Shown piece by piece: positions 5,311-5,385 of a stretch of 5,385 nt of DNA; the first letter of the stretch is position 1, and each line of letters starts with the position of its first letter. A program made the translations under genes and the position numbers. The DNA comes from JBNKVT01 sp050299335 (GTDB lineage: Bacteria > Pseudomonadota > Alphaproteobacteria > Rhodobacterales > Rhodobacteraceae). Below the pieces are notes generated by a model that saw only the letters and a list, made by a program, of their open reading frames with translations, ran no database searches and was not told where the DNA came from. Location of the stretch: assembly GCA_050299335.1 (NCBI GenBank), contig JBNKVT010000039.1, forward strand, positions 1 through 5,385. The letters are read 5' to 3'.

Positions 5311-5383
5311 CTCGGGGGGTGCGGGGGGCGGAGCCCCCCGCGAGTCGTCCCCCGCAGCGGGGCGGAAACGCTATTTTCAGCGT
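5311..5383. repeat. G/C-run intergenic repeat with consecutive hairpins
   Basis: GCGGGGGGC (5321-5329) pairs perfectly with GCCCCCCGC (5333-5341) around a 3-nt loop. CCCC (5350-5353) and GGGG (5359-5362) form a second short hairpin. ACGCT (5368-5372) and AGCGT (5379-5383) form a third around ATTTTC. From general familiarity, the layout of a CAAATACCTCGGGGG-type lead-in followed by a G6/C6 hairpin resembles repeats scattered between genes in Rhodobacteraceae. The right end lies at or beyond the window edge. It may end transcription from a gene to the right or simply be a dispersed repeat. Confidence 0.7.
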
Positions 5384-5385
5384 GC

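Overview
The window looks like chromosomal DNA from a GC-rich alphaproteobacterium, most likely Rhodobacterales/Rhodobacteraceae. This rests on the ribosomal protein L17 sequence, strong G/C bias at third codon positions, and a G/C-run repeat at the right edge of a type I associate with that group. No rRNA, tRNA, CRISPR array, transposase or phage gene is visible.

Left edge (1-622, + strand): this is the rplQ end of what is normally the ribosomal-protein/rpoA operon; the upstream gene lies outside the window. The leader of rplQ is unusually structured. It holds a 19-bp perfect inverted repeat at 1-54, a four-tract G-quadruplex motif overlapping its right arm (47-66), and a 12-nt palindrome at 109-120. 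The right arm can also pair with bases 120-126 near the ribosome-binding site. rplQ ends at 573 and is followed by a good intrinsic terminator (595-622).

Middle (666-1522, - strand): a small dihydrofolate-reductase-family (RibD C-terminal-like) oxidoreductase gene converges on rplQ. Its 5' side is a 326-bp non-coding stretch, AT-richer than its surroundings and packed with palindromes. These are a nested inverted repeat next to a candidate promoter, then two adjacent palindromes whose cores are the same 8+3+8 dyad (TCAGAYTG N3 CARTCTGA). They differ by one compensated base pair plus the 3-nt spacer. I read them as two diverged copies of one palindromic element or operator.

Right (1523-5129, - strand): three tightly coupled genes form an apparent operon. 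In transcription order they are an exported alpha/beta-hydrolase esterase (LpqC/PHB-depolymerase-like), a family III (CaiB/BaiF) CoA-transferase, and a ThDP-dependent enzyme of the acetolactate synthase superfamily. The junctions overlap by 1 nt (TAATG) and 4 nt (ATGA). The set suggests extracytoplasmic ester hydrolysis, CoA activation of the released acid, and ThDP-dependent cleavage or condensation. The substrate cannot be read from the sequence, and the last step need not act on the CoA ester.

Far right (5130-5385): a leader without a recognisable gene, then a run of G/C-rich hairpins (5321-5383). I see no unmistakable new defence or mobile system. The points most worth following up are the paired palindromes, the rplQ leader, and the chemistry of the three-gene operon.
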